Position numbers and translations under genes: made by a program. A stretch of DNA of 64,000 nucleotides from Chytridium lagenaria (lineage: Eukaryota; Chytridiomycota; Chytridiomycetes; Chytridiales; Chytridiaceae): the NCBI GenBank assembly GCA_025449115.1, contig JAHLKC010000002.1, positions 558,001 to 622,000 of the forward strand. The letters run 5' to 3'. Position 1 is the first letter of the stretch. Each line of letters starts with the position of its first letter. The notes beneath the pieces are model-generated. The model saw nothing but the letters and a program-made list of their open reading frames with translations, did no database searches and was not told where the DNA came from. Shown in pieces: positions 1 through 12,500 of the stretch.

Positions 1-1
1 G

Positions 2-3000
2 TCTACGGATGCTAGACGCAACTTTAAAGATTTTGAGATAATGTACCCGACGGCTGCTTCTAAATGGCTTTGGCCGGAAGAGGTGGCATTCTTACAGACT
101 GAGAACAAATGTGATACAACAGAGAAGGACCCGAAGGACGTTCCTCGACGCATGTGGGAGGATTTGAAGTTGAAGGAAAATTGTTGGTCACCGGCGATGG
201 AAAAGCTGTTGAACTTAACTGGAATCGGGAAATGAAGATGGAGGCGGTCAATCTCTTTAAGGCTGGTTTGGCGCGTCAGAAGATTACTCTCGAGAAGAGG
301 AAGAATATTGCTAATTCGCTTAATTACTGTTTTTTGGGCAATCCGGGATGCGGGAAAACGACAGTCGCGAGGCTCTTTGGCGAGATTCTCAAAGACGCCA
401 AGTTTCGGTCCGAAGATAAATTCATAGAGTGTAATGCACAGGATTTGAAGGAGGAAGGTCTCTTTCAATTTAAAAATAAGATCCAGAATGCTCAAGGTAT
501 AAGCTCCTACTATTTTCTTTTGTCTAATCTACTTACTTAGTCATATTTATCGACGAAGCCTATCTGCTTTCCCCTAAAGATGATTTTAAAGGCAAGCCAA
601 TTGTCGCTGAGCTTCTTACGGCCTCTGAAAACCTGAGAGATTCAGTGTCCTTCATTCTTGCCGGTTATGAAGACGATATTCATCAGAAGCTCTACTCGTA
701 TAATGATGGATTACGCAGCCGTTTCGCGGAGATTATCTTTGAAGACTTTGATCACCAAGACCTGATGTCAGTGTGGAGGGGCTTGTTGAAAGAGAAGGAA
801 TGGACTGAAGCTAACGACAGCATTGGAAAGCTGGTTGTCGGAAGGCTTACTAAGATGGCCGGCCGAAAAGGCTTTGGAAATGCCCGTGCTGTCCGCAAGG
901 CATTTGAAAATGCTACCATGAGAGCGATGGCGCGTGACAACTTTGATGGTGACTTGATCTTACGCATTGAAGATATCATGGGTGATCCGCCGAGCAAGAA
1001 CGCGAAGCTCCATTCAGTCCTTGCTGAATTTGATCAGCGTATTGGCTGGGAACCTATTAAGAAGGCCGTGCGCAGTTTTGTCGCTCTTTGCGATAACAAC
1101 TATGAACGTGAACTTCAAGGTATTAGTCCAGTGCCTGTTGTTCTCAATAGGCTCTTCATTGGGTCACCTGGTACCGGTAAAACAACATGCGGCGAGCTAT
1201 ATGGCAAACTGCTCAAGCAGTTAAGCTTTCTTTCTAAAGGAGATGTCGTTAAGAAAACAGCTTCAGACTTTGTTGGTTCACACGTTGGAGAGTCACAATG
1301 TAAGACGAATTCGATCATTGAGCAAGCGCGAGGAAAAGGTATTGTCATCTTAAAAATTACTTAAACCAAAAATTTGGTGAACTAATGCTATTTTTATTCC
1401 CTTTTTTTTGTTATATATAGTTTTGATGATTGATGAGGCCTACGCTTTGGACGATAATTTTTACGGAAAACAAGTCTTGGATGTCATTGTGGAAAAAATT
1501 CAAGGTTCTCCATATGACGATATCGCAGTGGTTATGTTGGGGTACAAGGAGAATATACTAAAAATGTTACGAGATCAGGTAACTCTATTATTTGTTTGTC
1601 TATGGTGAATCATGCTTATCTGTAAAATATTTTGTAGAATCCGGGTCTCACTCGACGTTTCGCCCCTGACCAAGCTTTCGAATTTGAAGATTACAAAGAC
1701 ATAGAGCTTTTGCAGATCTTCCAGTACAATTGCGAGAAAGAAAACGTCTTTGCGCCACAGCATGTTTGCTTGAGGGCAATCGAAATGCTTTCGAATCAAC
1801 GCCGAATGCCCAACTTTGGTAACGCTGGTGCAGTTGAAACTCTCTTACGCAATGCTATTGCAAGAGCTTCAACTCGTATAAAGCCTGGTGATCAGATAGA
1901 ATTGATTCCCGAAGATTTGGGGGCCAATGTTGAGGGAACAGACGGGAAGTCCGCTGACCCTTATTTGCCTTTGCGCAAAATGTATAGAGTGGAGGAGATT
2001 GAGATGAGGATTAGAAGGTTGGAAGCATATTATGACGTGGCGAAGAATGAAGGGTCGGCAGTTCCGGATCTTGGTCACTTTGTCTTCACAGGTAAGTTGA
2101 AGTCTCTAAAATATTGAAGTATTAACATAATATCTAGGCAACCCTGGAACTGGAAAAACAACTGTAGCCCGCGTTGTTGCAAAAATTCTCTTTAATTTGA
2201 AGATCATTGGCACCAACCGCTTGGTAGAGACAACCGGACTTGGTCTTACAGCGGAATATATTGGGCAGACCAAGACAAGGGTCGAAGAGAAGCTTAAGGA
2301 GGCGAAGGGAGGGTAAGGCTTGACAAATTACTTTCATCACACTTCTCTCCAATTTGTTTTAATGGTTTCTTTGTAGCTGCCTCTTCATCGATGAAGCTTA
2401 CGAGTTAGGCCGAGGCCATTTTTCGACAGAAGCGGTCACGACTTTGGTGGCAGCCATGACGGATCCGCAGTACCTCGATCTCCATAATTATTGCTGGCTA
2501 CCAAAAAGAAATCAATCAGATGCTGGATACAAACCCAGGTCTGAAAAGCCGATTTAAGCATTATTTTGATTTCCCTGACTGGGAACCAAAAGATTGCGTT
2601 GATTTTCTTTTAAAGAAAATGATTGATGAAGGATATAGTTTTACGTCTAAGGAGGACTCTGTTGACATTCTTCTCGATGGCATTGAAGACCTTAAAGTCC
2701 TTCCGGGTTGGGCGAACGTGAGGGACGTCCTTGAAATATGGTCTATAATGCTTAACAATCGAGCAGTTCGAGTCCAGAATTCTCCGGAATTGCTGCGAAC
2801 TATCACGCTTGACGATACAGAAAAGGCTGTTGAAGCAATGCTCTCGTCCAGGAAGGTCCATAGCGCGCCAAGAAGTAAATCTGCAATGAACTTACATCCT
2901 CCGATGGCATTCTTCTCGCCCCAGCCTGCGCAAGCTACTCCAAAGATCGACGAGGCGGGAGATAAAAATGATACGTCAACGCGTCAGGAAGAGGAGATTG

Positions 3001-3389
3001 GAGAAACGGAAATGGTAAACTTTTAATATTAGGTGTTGTCTACGTTCCTATATCAACTTCATTAACAGGACGTTGACGTCGATGATTCCAATGTTTCCGA
3101 TCGTGACCATGGTGTGAGCGATGAAATTTGGGCGGAGCTCGCCAGGGCAAAAGAAGATTACAAGCGACGCATGGCGCAGATCAAGAAAGATATAGAGGAC
3201 GAAGAAAAGCGGGCTGCTTTAGAAAAGATGCTAAAACAGGAGCAGAAGATTCAAGAAAATTTAAAAGTTATTGGACTTTGCCCAGAAGGATATAGATGGC
3301 TGCATGTCGTTGGCGGTTGGAGATGTTCTGCTGGCGGGCACTTTGTGAGTGATCAAGTGCTTCGGGACAAGTTTTCGTTTGATGTGTGA
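2..3389 (+). CDS. Triple CbbX-type AAA+ ATPase, 5' end outside the window
   Basis: Three consecutive AAA+ modules of the CbbX/SpoVK type are visible. Module 1 has Walker A GNPGCGKT near 337-360, Walker B FIDEAYLL after an intron near 545, and LRSRF near 711. Module 2 has GSPGTGKT near 1160, MIDEAYAL near 1427 and NPGLTRRF near 1640. Module 3 has GNPGTGKT near 2138 (split by an intron), FIDEAYEL near 2383 and NPGLKSRF near 2532. A charged coiled stretch (3114-3260) and a short C-terminal domain with CPEGYRW and WRCSAGGHF follow. Relatives in bacteria and plastids remodel protein complexes with ATP (CbbX acts on Rubisco); the fungal role is not known. The reading frame is open at the left edge. 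Single-base frame breaks occur near 233 (an A-run) and near 2475. Modules 2 and 3 keep a glycine-containing pore-loop-like motif (HVGES, YIGQT), but I see none in module 1. The family call is sure; the function is not. Confidence 0.85.
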
Positions 3390-3524
3390 TTATTGTATTG
3401 TTTTCTGAAGTTTTGTTCTTCATTGCTGCTGTCATAAAATATATATATGACTTTCTTCAGTAGTTTTTAAAAAAGTCAATAAAGCCATATCGCAAGCGGC
3501 AGAAATCCCAGTTTATTATACTTT

Positions 3525-5654
3525 TCAACCACTCAATGCCTCTCTAAATATTGCCACAAGCCCCTCCGTCTCCTCTAACCCAACGCTCACTCGCACAAGC
3601 CATTTACAAACACCAAATGAATTCGCCCACTCCAATTCCGTGTAATGCGCAAGAATCGTGTAGGGACTTGCCAGCGTGAAATTGGTGCCCAAAGAAGGCC
3701 CCTTTGCAACTGTCAGCTTGTCGTAAAACAGTTGAGCACTTTTTTCGTCTTTCATGATGATGGAGAGGAGACCACCGTAGCCGCCTCCGGGACGCATGAC
3801 GCTTTCGTAAAGCTCGCGGTCAGTGAAGAGTGGGTAGTAGATGCCTTCAACTTTTGTTGTGGACGTATTAGGGAGATGCACTAAGTAAAGGGCAATAATT
3901 CTTACCTTTTGGATGTTCGTGTAGAAATGTGGCAAGCTTCTCTGCATTCCCATTGATCTTTCGAATGCGTTTTACGAAAGTCCTTGAATTGCGTTCCAAA
4001 AAGATAGCATCTTCACACCACAGGTTATCTTCGTATAACTGAGCGTAGGATCGCGAGATATCCACGAAATGCTTACTTGACGGGTTGAGAATTGTACTGT
4101 ATAAGTTCAATTTAAATGCGTTCATATTAATATATGTGTTGTTATACAAAGTTAAAGTCGCCTACCTTCCACCCATAACATTACAATCACCGCTAATATT
4201 TTCGTAAGACTTGACACCACGATGTCAGCCCACTCCAAAACAGCAACATTCACAAAGTTGCCAATGGTTTCATCAACAACGATAATAAAGTCATACTGAT
4301 CCGCCAACTCGCGAATCCGTCGGAGATTAGGGGATCTCAGTAGAGGGTTGGAGGGAAACTCGCAGAACAGTGCGGATATTTTTTCACCCTTGCGTAGAAT
4401 GTTGCATTCAAGTTCGTCAAGCTGCGCATCATCGCCAATTCCAAAGAAATGGCAGCCGGTGCCAAAGCGTTCTTGGATTTTAAGCGTGTCTAAGTATGGA
4501 AACCTGAGAAATGAGAATAGATACAACGAGAGTACACTGCAAAAAACAAAGAGCTCACCCAAACTGAACGGTTTTTGTTTGGTCGGAGTTTTGTGACCAC
4601 CCTATGTGCATTATATATGGCACTCAATTCCGCAAGGAAACAAGTAGACTTCACGCTCTGTCAGCAATTCAACGTTTCTATACATTGGCGCCGGTAAAGA
4701 ATTTTTTGTCGGACTATTTGACGACGTATCATCTCCAAGAAGACCAGCAATCCTCTTCTTAAGAACCATTTTCGCATGCTCAACCATCCTTAAATCCAGA
4801 TTCCTTCCATATCGTTCTTCAACAAAGACGTCCATCTCACAACTTGACGCTTCGTCCCTCTTGACGTCATGGACATGTTTTGATCATGTGCATTATTAGG
4901 AAATTGCAGATATTTCGAACCCGCAGCTCTTCCATTTCCTTTGGTGCAGCATCCGGGGATTTGATGGTCGCAAACTCAATCAGTCTGCGATTTTGTTTCA
5001 TGATCTTGAGGCAGAATACAGCAAACCGAGACGAAATACCTTCACCGGAATGTTGCCAAAACTGCTTTGCGACTTTAGAGAGCTTCTCGTTAAATAACAC
5101 AATGTAGAGGACGACGGGGCCGGAGACGAGTTGGGTGACTGGATCCGATGCGTCAGGGGACATTGCGGTGTGCTGGATGGAGAGTGTAAATTCGGCGATT
5201 CTGACAGACTTGCAGATGGTGGTGACGTCGTCGATGTTGAGTAAAGTCGGTGACATCCGTTTGATAAAATCACGACATTCGCTCGCACACCTTCGGGAAG
5301 GAAATACCAAACAGCGCTCTCCTGACTTGGAAAACTTGGTCTCGCATTCGCCAAAAAGCTGGGAGAAAAGTATTAGTTTAAATCGTGCGTCAGTTTAATG
5401 AGTTACGTTTTTTATGCTAGGATGGTAGACGAATCGTGGATAGCCACTCTTGAGGGCGTTATGAACGGCGGGATCACCCTCTTCGTACTGAATGTTTGAG
5501 CTCCATGTCGGCAGGGACCCGACACTGCTGCAAGAAGAAAATTAAATTATGCCCCTCAATGATAACAACTCCTGGCATCATCATGCTCACCAAAGGGATT
5601 GTGCGGTGGGATGCTCTCGCCCAGAATGTACATTTTGAAGTTTGTCAATTCCAT
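3525..5654 (-). CDS. STR2: Cystathionine gamma-synthase (fungal STR2 type)
   Basis: PLP enzyme that joins cysteine to an activated homoserine ester to give cystathionine, in methionine/cysteine interconversion. On the minus strand the conserved start [16 protein letters not shown] lies at 5654-5590. After a short intron comes [14 protein letters not shown] and [11 protein letters not shown] (5510-5410). A helical segment with [16 protein letters not shown] follows (5320-5260), then the fold-type I core: [38 protein letters not shown] and [17 protein letters not shown] (about 4210-4170), in which the lysine of LTK is the expected PLP-binding residue. The C-terminal part runs from [11 protein letters not shown] to REALSG with stop at 3525. 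Several short introns interrupt it. The long N-terminal extension before the catalytic core is typical of fungal STR2 and argues against cystathionine gamma-lyase. Confidence 0.85.
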
Positions 5655-6182
5655 CTTATCAGACGATATGTGATGAGATGTGTTTTTTTCAAATTCGCCA
5701 CACCAGACAACAATTAAGCAAAAATGAACAAGTTTATTCGTGCATTGGAGAGCGACGTGTTTGGAATGTGGTGGGTCTTCAAGAGGCTAAAGAGGTGGAG
5801 GAAGGAGGCACATAGCTTTCAATATTTTTGCATCTCCATCGCGTCTGGGTTGGTGGTTTAGTGAGCGGATCATATCCCAGCGCATTAATGATGCTGTAAA
5901 GGTAACCTTTATGTCCGTTTTGCTTCATTGTTTCTTTCAAGAGTATACATAGCTCATGCCCTAACCATCTGCATATTTCATTAATGGTTTCAATACATAC
6001 CATCCAACACTTCTGCTGCATGTATTTATTTTTTTACTGGACTTCGTTCAATTTCGTTTTTATTCATTGTCCAGTGTGGCACATTTGAAAAATATAATCT
6101 TAAATATTATACATGTGGCGATTTACAGATTGATTTGGTGGTATCGATGGATGGTATTTGCGGTGCATTCTGAGGATGCAAA
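5655..6182. other. Divergent intergenic region between STR2 and the EF-hand gene
   Basis: This 528-bp stretch separates two divergently transcribed genes and probably holds both promoters. It contains an 80-codon minus-strand open frame (5779-6021) that I do not recognise. That frame is rich in Cys, Trp and Lys and has no clear splice partner, so I do not call it a gene. No repeat or RNA gene was seen. Confidence 0.4.
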
Positions 6183-6823
6183 TCCTATCCACTTGGTTTC
6201 CCATTCCATGATGAACAGCAGGCATGCTTCTGAGATGCGCGCAAATACGGCACCTCAACTGCTGAGGCCCATCAGTCGTCTCGCAACAACAGTATCAGAT
6301 TATCCACCTTTCGGTCGTCCAGGCCGGAGGAGGTGTTCAAGAGCATTACCGCTGACGATATTACAGCTGCATTTACAAGGCTTCGTCGGATGGGAAAAAG
6401 ATAGCAAAGGACGACGTCAAGCAGGCTCTTGATCAGTTCTTCCCAACGCTTAGTGGACGGCTGCTAAAGCTCTTCAATTTGGGAAAAGCAGAAATGACAA
6501 AGGAAGCCTTAGTAGCGCTGCTCTTAAATCGGGGGTCTCCGCAAGACCACTTTGATGAGGTTTTTGAGGTAAGGGAATTAGGAGATTTCATGTGCTGAAA
6601 GTATGTCTGATATAATTGTTATTGTTTTTAGATGTTTGAGCCAGGGGAAAATGGGGCTATTTCCGATTCTACGTTATTGCGGATAACACGCGAGTTGAAT
6701 AAGTACACTATGCCTTCTAAATCTGACATGGCCGCCATCAAGAATCGGTTTGATAGAGACAAGGACGGAGAAATCGGCTACGAGGATTTTAAGCGTATGA
6801 ACATGAGGCCGCTAGCCCAATAA
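6183..6823 (+). CDS. EF-hand calcium-binding protein
   Basis: The C-terminal exon (6632-6823) ends in a canonical EF-hand: FDRDKDGEIGYEDF has Asp at loop positions 1, 3 and 5, Gly at 6, Ile at 8 and a final Asp where Glu is more common. The preceding exon (about 6380-6570) reads SSDGKKIAKDDVKQAL and then PTLSGRLLKLFNLGKAEMT, which looks like degenerate EF-hand pairs. A GT..AG intron joins the two at about 6570-6631. Upstream, a Ser-rich stretch with RSSRPEEVFKSITADDI precedes a one-base frame break near 6375. The ATG at 6183 is only a guess, since a frame change separates it from the conserved part. Length and layout suggest a small calcium sensor, but I cannot assign it to a named family. 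Confidence 0.6.
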
Positions 6824-7385
6824 AGGAGCAACATACCCTTGAGATTGACTTAGATTTGCTGAAGAGGTTGTCCGCGGGTCTATGATGCGCCGACGAGGTA
6901 ATGAACGGCCATGGCTATGCAGCAAATCGATACGTAAGGACTGAGTCTTTCACCTAAAAAATGAATTCATAGTCAGCTTCGGGCCAGGTTACAAAGTCAA
7001 TAAAAGCACCAACCAACTCTTGCTGCCTTCCAGAACAGTCCCAAAATGCTAGTTCAAACCGTTAGAATGCGATACTCGCAAGATACCAGTTTACCCCGTC
7101 TTATTCCGGTCAATGATGGAGGGAAATTGAGCTCGTACGTAGGTACAGGTGCAGATGGTGAGGAGCACCACCAGCAGCAAACTCATGAAATTAAAAAAGC
7201 GCCAGCTACCGGATCCAACGAAGTTTTAACGAACAAAGAGTAAGATAGGAGCACATGAGAGTTAGCCGAGAGCTAAAGATCCACATCGCTGGAGATGCCT
7301 GGCGAAACAGCGCAGAAAGCAAACAGTGGGGACTCACCATCTTCCAAACCCCTCTGTGTGAACCAAAGAATTTTTGCCAACGAAC
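6824..7385. other. Intergenic region upstream of SPC2
   Basis: This 562-bp stretch holds a 65-codon plus-strand open frame (7046-7243) that I do not recognise. No splice signal clearly links it to SPC2. The remainder probably contains the 3' end of the EF-hand transcript and the SPC2 promoter. Confidence 0.35.
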
Positions 7386-8300
7386 ATGGCTGCAAAGAAG
7401 AAGAACGCTGCTTCCCAGAGGCGGCTGCTACTACCCCCGCAGGAGACGTTAAGAGTCAAGAACAGCCGTCTCAAAAGGGAAGGCGGTGTCGCTCAATCTC
7501 CTTTCCTGGAGGATATGGTGAGGAATCATTATTGAAGGGTGTACTGTCTGACCGAGCTAATTCCATGCGTTTGACTTTGGAAAAAACCTTTACCAGACAG
7601 GAACCCCGTCGTTCATCAACCACTACAACTCGGCCGAGGTCAAGCACGGCGCGCTCGATGATGCCTTAAGAAGGGTAATTTCCGAACGATTCGTGCTTTC
7701 TTTCCGCTTCGTTTCCCGACTCTCATGCTGCCGTTTTAATAGATCTTGGGAAGACTATTAAATTTGTAGAAGATCATTCTCATACAGACCGTAAGCTGTT
7801 TATGGGATATGCGGCATGTCTATTTGCAGTGGGGGCTACCGTCTACAGTCATTTTGTGCCGTACCCAGAATGTCGTCTCGTTCTCATTATCAGTGTCATC
7901 TCTTATTTCCCTTCTCAACGGTGCCATGTTTTTCTACGCCGTCAAGGTGGAGAAAGAGGTGATATTTTGTTGGAAGCAAGAAAGGATTCTGTTGGATTGG
8001 TATAGTTTATTTTGATGGTTATCTGGTGCTGGACTCTATTTTTTATGTTTTCTTGCCAGGATCCCGACCAGAAAGTTGTTGTATCTTCAAGAAATAAGCG
8101 ATTCACCCCCGACTACTCGCTGAGCATCCAACTCAGAATTGAAGGAGGAAAAGGTAAAAAAGGCAAAGGAATCTCAGCCGCTCTCGTTGTCGAAGAATGT
8201 TGGGTGGCTGGTTTTGACGTCGAGGGGGAGCCTTGCTGCAGACATTTTCCACAAGGATATCGCCGAGTTGCTGAAGCGCGACGGACTCAAGCTCGACTAA
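7386..8300 (+). CDS. SPC2: Signal peptidase complex subunit 2
   Basis: Non-catalytic membrane subunit of the ER signal peptidase complex, known in other fungi to support the catalytic Sec11 subunit and contact the translocon. The start MAAKKKNAASQ is followed by an intron with a GCTAAT branch-like site and acceptor at about 7605. Next come INHYNSAEVKHGALDDALRR, a second intron (about 7676-7743), and ILGKTIKFVEDHSHTDRKL. Two membrane spans follow with YAACLFAVGATVYS, the conserved VPYPECRLVL, and VISYFLLNGAMFFYAV. After another intron come VVVSSRNKRFTPDYSLSIQL and the C-terminal helix ADIFHKDIAELLKRDG ending at 8300. One-base frame breaks lie in a C-run at 7909-7911 and a G-run at 8224-8228. 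The order of motifs and the paired spans make the family call firm. Confidence 0.85.
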
Positions 8301-8447
8301 GGCCACTTCTGCTTCATACTCATTAAGTTTCGTCATCACTTTCGAACGCAGTCTTTTTTTTTGCCTCTCGCCTGCATAATAAAGAGATGATAAAAGGAAT
8401 GAATAATGTGAAGCCATATATGAAATAGAAGGGTGATTCGCCTTGAC

Positions 8448-9212
8448 TCATACACTTTGACGCGAGGATTTAGGAGACTTTTTTCCTGAATTCGCTTCTT
8501 TTCTCCCTTTCCAGCGTTTGGCGTTTGGATTCAATGCGCTAGTTGCTACGACAGCTGCGGACGCCGCAGATTTCCAGTAATCACGTTCCCGTTTAAGTGT
8601 ATCAAGCTCTTGAACTACAACCATCGACGGTCCCTGCATTCGCAAGTGCTCGTAAGGGTGTGCCCGCTGCATTTGCCTTTGTAAGATCTTCGGCGATGGA
8701 GAAAGAGTATTGAGGACAGGGTCTGCTTGTAATGTGCAATCTCATGTACTAACTGAAGCTCAAAGACCAAAGGGATACAGCACCAGGATGAACTTTAAGC
8801 TAATCAACATAGCAAGAGTAATGCATGGTAGACGAGGAACGGTGTTAGAATATCCAGATTGGGGAGCAGAAGCACTCACGATGAGGGGGCCTGTCGTCGT
8901 CGAATCGTTCGGAATATAAATCTCACCCTCCTTAACTCCTGAGATAAAATGACTTGCGTAGCTTGCCCATGTCTTGTGCTCAATGTTCTTGGTGAGTAGC
9001 GCAGTCCTATCTGCTGCAAGGAATGTTTTTGAGAACACGTCACTGCTCCCCTCCCTCATGACAGCAAGCACCCACACCCTTTCAGTATCCGCAGCCCCAT
9101 GAAAGCTCCCACTCCGTACAGTACCGACGGCATCCTCCATACGCGAGACCAGCACAAACTTGACATTCGTTGCGTGTACCTGCTGGACAATGGTGCCATC
9201 GAGGAGGTCCAT
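8448..9212 (-). CDS. Unrecognised two-exon protein
   Basis: The start ATG (MDLLDGTIVQQ) is at 9212. The first exon encodes a compact globular-looking domain with VHATNVKFVLVSRMED, RVWVLAVMREGSSDVF and TWASYASHFISGVKEGEI. A GTGAGT donor near 8880 and an acceptor near 8763 lead to a second exon with LVHEIAHYKQTL, then VVVQELDTLKRERDYWKSA (a short predicted coiled coil), and a basic serine-rich tail ending KSSRQSV at 8448. A one-base frame problem lies near 8700. It is convergent with SPC2 and divergent from DYNC2I1. The head-plus-coil layout loosely recalls the XRCC4/XLF/PAXX superfamily, but I see no motif that proves this. Treat it as a hypothetical protein. Confidence 0.6.
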
Positions 9213-9525
9213 TCGTTCAACCAATTTTTTACTAAATCTCACAATTGAATGTCATCAGACTTGCGAGGAACGTCCGCTCCTAAGGCAACTGGCGGAAGGC
9301 ATGTAGATTCATCACATTCCTTACATCCGTTTAATGAAATGCATGATACTCGTGAGGATCGCTGCATCTGTAAAAGCACTGCGCAGGCGGTGGTTTGGAC
9401 AGAAGACAGGCGGACTTGTCCTCTGATTTGTTTTGTTTTGATGTTAAAAAGAAAATAGTGGTGCTCTGACGTCCTTTAATCCGTCAACGCCCTCATCCGA
9501 TATATTCTTTAACAGTCATTTTATG

Positions 9526-12500
9526 TACCGACTAACAGCTCGGTCGCGGCTCCGCAGCCTCAACCTCAACCGAATGTCAGATACAGCCAGATCAACAGAA
9601 ACCGAAAACCCCATCACCAAACCCTCAACCGCAACAGAAGGCGCCATCTGGACAGCCTAGTACTACTGCTTCTAAACCGTCACTGGGAACCGCTGCCTCT
9701 CCATCAAAGACAGGTTCAAAAACCGAACCTCAGCGGCGCTCAACAACCGACCACACGGAATCCCTCTGACAAGTCGCAGGGTCCATCTCAAGCCCCGCCA
9801 AAGCCACAACAAACGTCAACGCAACAAGCAAAAGCGCCTGTAGATGCATCTCAACCGCAGCAGCAGTCACCGCAGAAGCCCCAGACGACCTCGCAGTCCT
9901 GAACAGAGACCACAAAAGTCGTTGCAGGCAGCACAGGTACACCATCGCAACAACAGAACGCAAGGCCAGCACAACCTGGATCGCAACAGCAATCTCAGCA
10001 GAGGCTTCCACAGGAGCAGCCAGCGCAAGGTCTGTCTCAACAACAGACGCCGCAGAAACCTCAGGCGCCCGTTGTCCAGAATACAGGGCAATCCAAACCA
10101 TCACCGGCACAGAGTAGCGCACAACAGAAACCCGCGCCAACGATTCAACAGGCGCCAGCGAAACCAGCATCTCAGCAGGCCTCTACTCAACCAGTACCTC
10201 TGAAGCCTGCACCTGCGCAATCTTCCTCACAACAATCACCTGCCCCACCACCGCAAGCGAAGCCTACGTCTCAGTCACAAGTAGCATCATCCCCGAAACC
10301 GCAAGCTCTCCAACCTGTCGCTCAGTCGCAACAACCCTTAAAGTTATCCCAAAGCTCAGGTTCCGCGCAACTGGTAAAACCTGGCACCACCCCACAGCAA
10401 CCCCAGCAGGGCAAAAACCTCAGCAGCCCCCTCAACAATCAACAAAACCCCAGGTCCAACCTCCACCAACCTCAAAGCCGCATCAACAATCACAACAAGC
10501 TAGCCCTGGAAAGACGTCAACAAGTCCTGCACGGGCTCCCCCAGCTATAGATCCCAAGACGGTCCACATCCCCTCTGTCCCTCAACGGGACGGAAAACCA
10601 GCGGAGACGAAAACAAAGGAGATGGCAAAAGGAGCGGCTTATGGTGTAAAGCATATGCCGACAGCGGCGAATGCGGCGGAAAATGTGGCTCGACATCATG
10701 AAGATAAAGGTGGGAACGCTCATGCAAAAGGTCGGGCGGCGAACAATTATGATGTGGATGAAGGTAATTAATAATAAAACTTTTTTTTTAAAAACGATTG
10801 GAAGATATTTCAATGGACCGAGGATCGTCGTCGGAGGAAAGTTTGGCAGATGATCCTGTTGACGAGGATGATAATTATGGTGATGATTTTGAGGTAGGTT
10901 GCTTCTTTACGAGATGAAATGTAAAAGGTCATTGTAGGAATACGATGAAGACTTTGAAGCTTTTGAGGACGATGTGCCTGTTACAGCTTATGAATCGTCA
11001 CATCTTAGTGAAGTAAGTTTTGCCATCATTTGTTAGGTAATTAATTGTATCAGGTGAGAAAGGCCTTGGAGGAAGAAAATGAGCGTGCGTCATCTAGGCA
11101 CCAGCAAAAGGCACGGCAAAGAGAAGAATCGAATAGACCCAAGGAGACTAAAGGTATGTGAAACATACATATCAATGCTGAGAATTTGAAGAACAGCATC
11201 TTCCTGCGTCGAACCTGCCGGAACGAGGAGAGCTTAAAATAGAACGGAGGCTAAAGATGCCGAACCATGCTCTCGCGAAGCAATTGAAGAGGGCAAAGGT
11301 ATAATTTAAAGATATTACCGGCAATTCTTGGAATCTAACTGTATTTGTAAGGACTTGAAAAATCTCGTCGAGTTCGATATTGCGGTTTACGATATTTTCG
11401 ATCTCCCACCTATGAACGAATACGACCTTTACATTCGAAATTTTGGATCTCTAGATTCCCGACAGGTAATAGCATCCCATTTCCCCATAGATCCAGCCTG
11501 ATTACTACTACAGGTGGCTACGCAATGGAACGAAGATTTTGTCGACACAGAAATTCAGACGGAAGATTGGTACATCGCCGATAAATGGACTCAAGCGCCT
11601 CCCGATCAACTCGTTGGCTCTGGTGTTGGAAGACCTGATCTTCCTTGGTTATTAAGCGAGCAAGATATTTGGAAACGCGCTGAACGTAAAGCAGAGATTA
11701 ACAAGTCCACCATTGTTACGGCTTTGGATTCAGTCAGTTTGGTCAAGTTTCTGAGAAACGCTTCACAGGTGATAATGATTTGACACTAGTTTTTTTAATG
11801 TGATAGGTTATGGATATTTTGTTGGAGGAAAATACGTTGCATGCAACAGAGTCTATTCGAATTGATAATTCTTCTTACATCAGTTTAAGTCAAGGACAGA
11901 CTCGAATACCTTTACCGTCTTTTCTTTCTGGTAAGTTCGAGCTTTACTATAACAGCTTACAACACAAAGGTCGGTCATTGATTAATGTCGGATTTTCGCC
12001 TATCGATCACCGCCTTCTCGTAACATTATGGTCCCATGCATCTGGAGTCTTTGCGGAAAGCAAACTCGGAAGGAAGGGTTTGGTGTGCATGTGGCGTCTA
12101 ACGGATCTCAAGGCCCCTTCATGGTTTTGCATAATTTTTTTAATGTCGGGCTGTCTAACATCCATTAGTATTTTGATTTGCGAAGGCGAACCCGCATCAA
12201 TTTGTGCAAGCAACTCAAAGCCATATATATATATTTGTGGGACACGTGAAGGCGGTGTATCTGTATGGGATCTTCGAGAACCGTCGTCATTGCACACTAC
12301 TATTAACGAAAACACAGGATCCAGTGGAAACAGCAAGAAGGTCGAATACCTTTTACGACGACCTTGTTACAGTACAGATGCTCTCTTCTCGCTAAGTCAG
12401 CTGCATAAGGAGCCTATTGTTTTGGTTTATCCGCTCGTAAATATTGGGGTGGAACAGAGTGGATATAACGGGTTTGCGGATTTGAGCGGAGCCTCACATC

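Noticed and set aside
3525..5654. Cystathionine gamma-lyase or another member of the same PLP family
   Set aside because: The long N-terminal extension with SLPTWSSN and [11 protein letters not shown] is specific to fungal cystathionine gamma-synthase.
9844..10203. Arg/Asn-rich 119-codon plus-strand frame
   Set aside because: It is the out-of-frame reading of the CAA/CAG-rich DYNC2I1 N-terminus.
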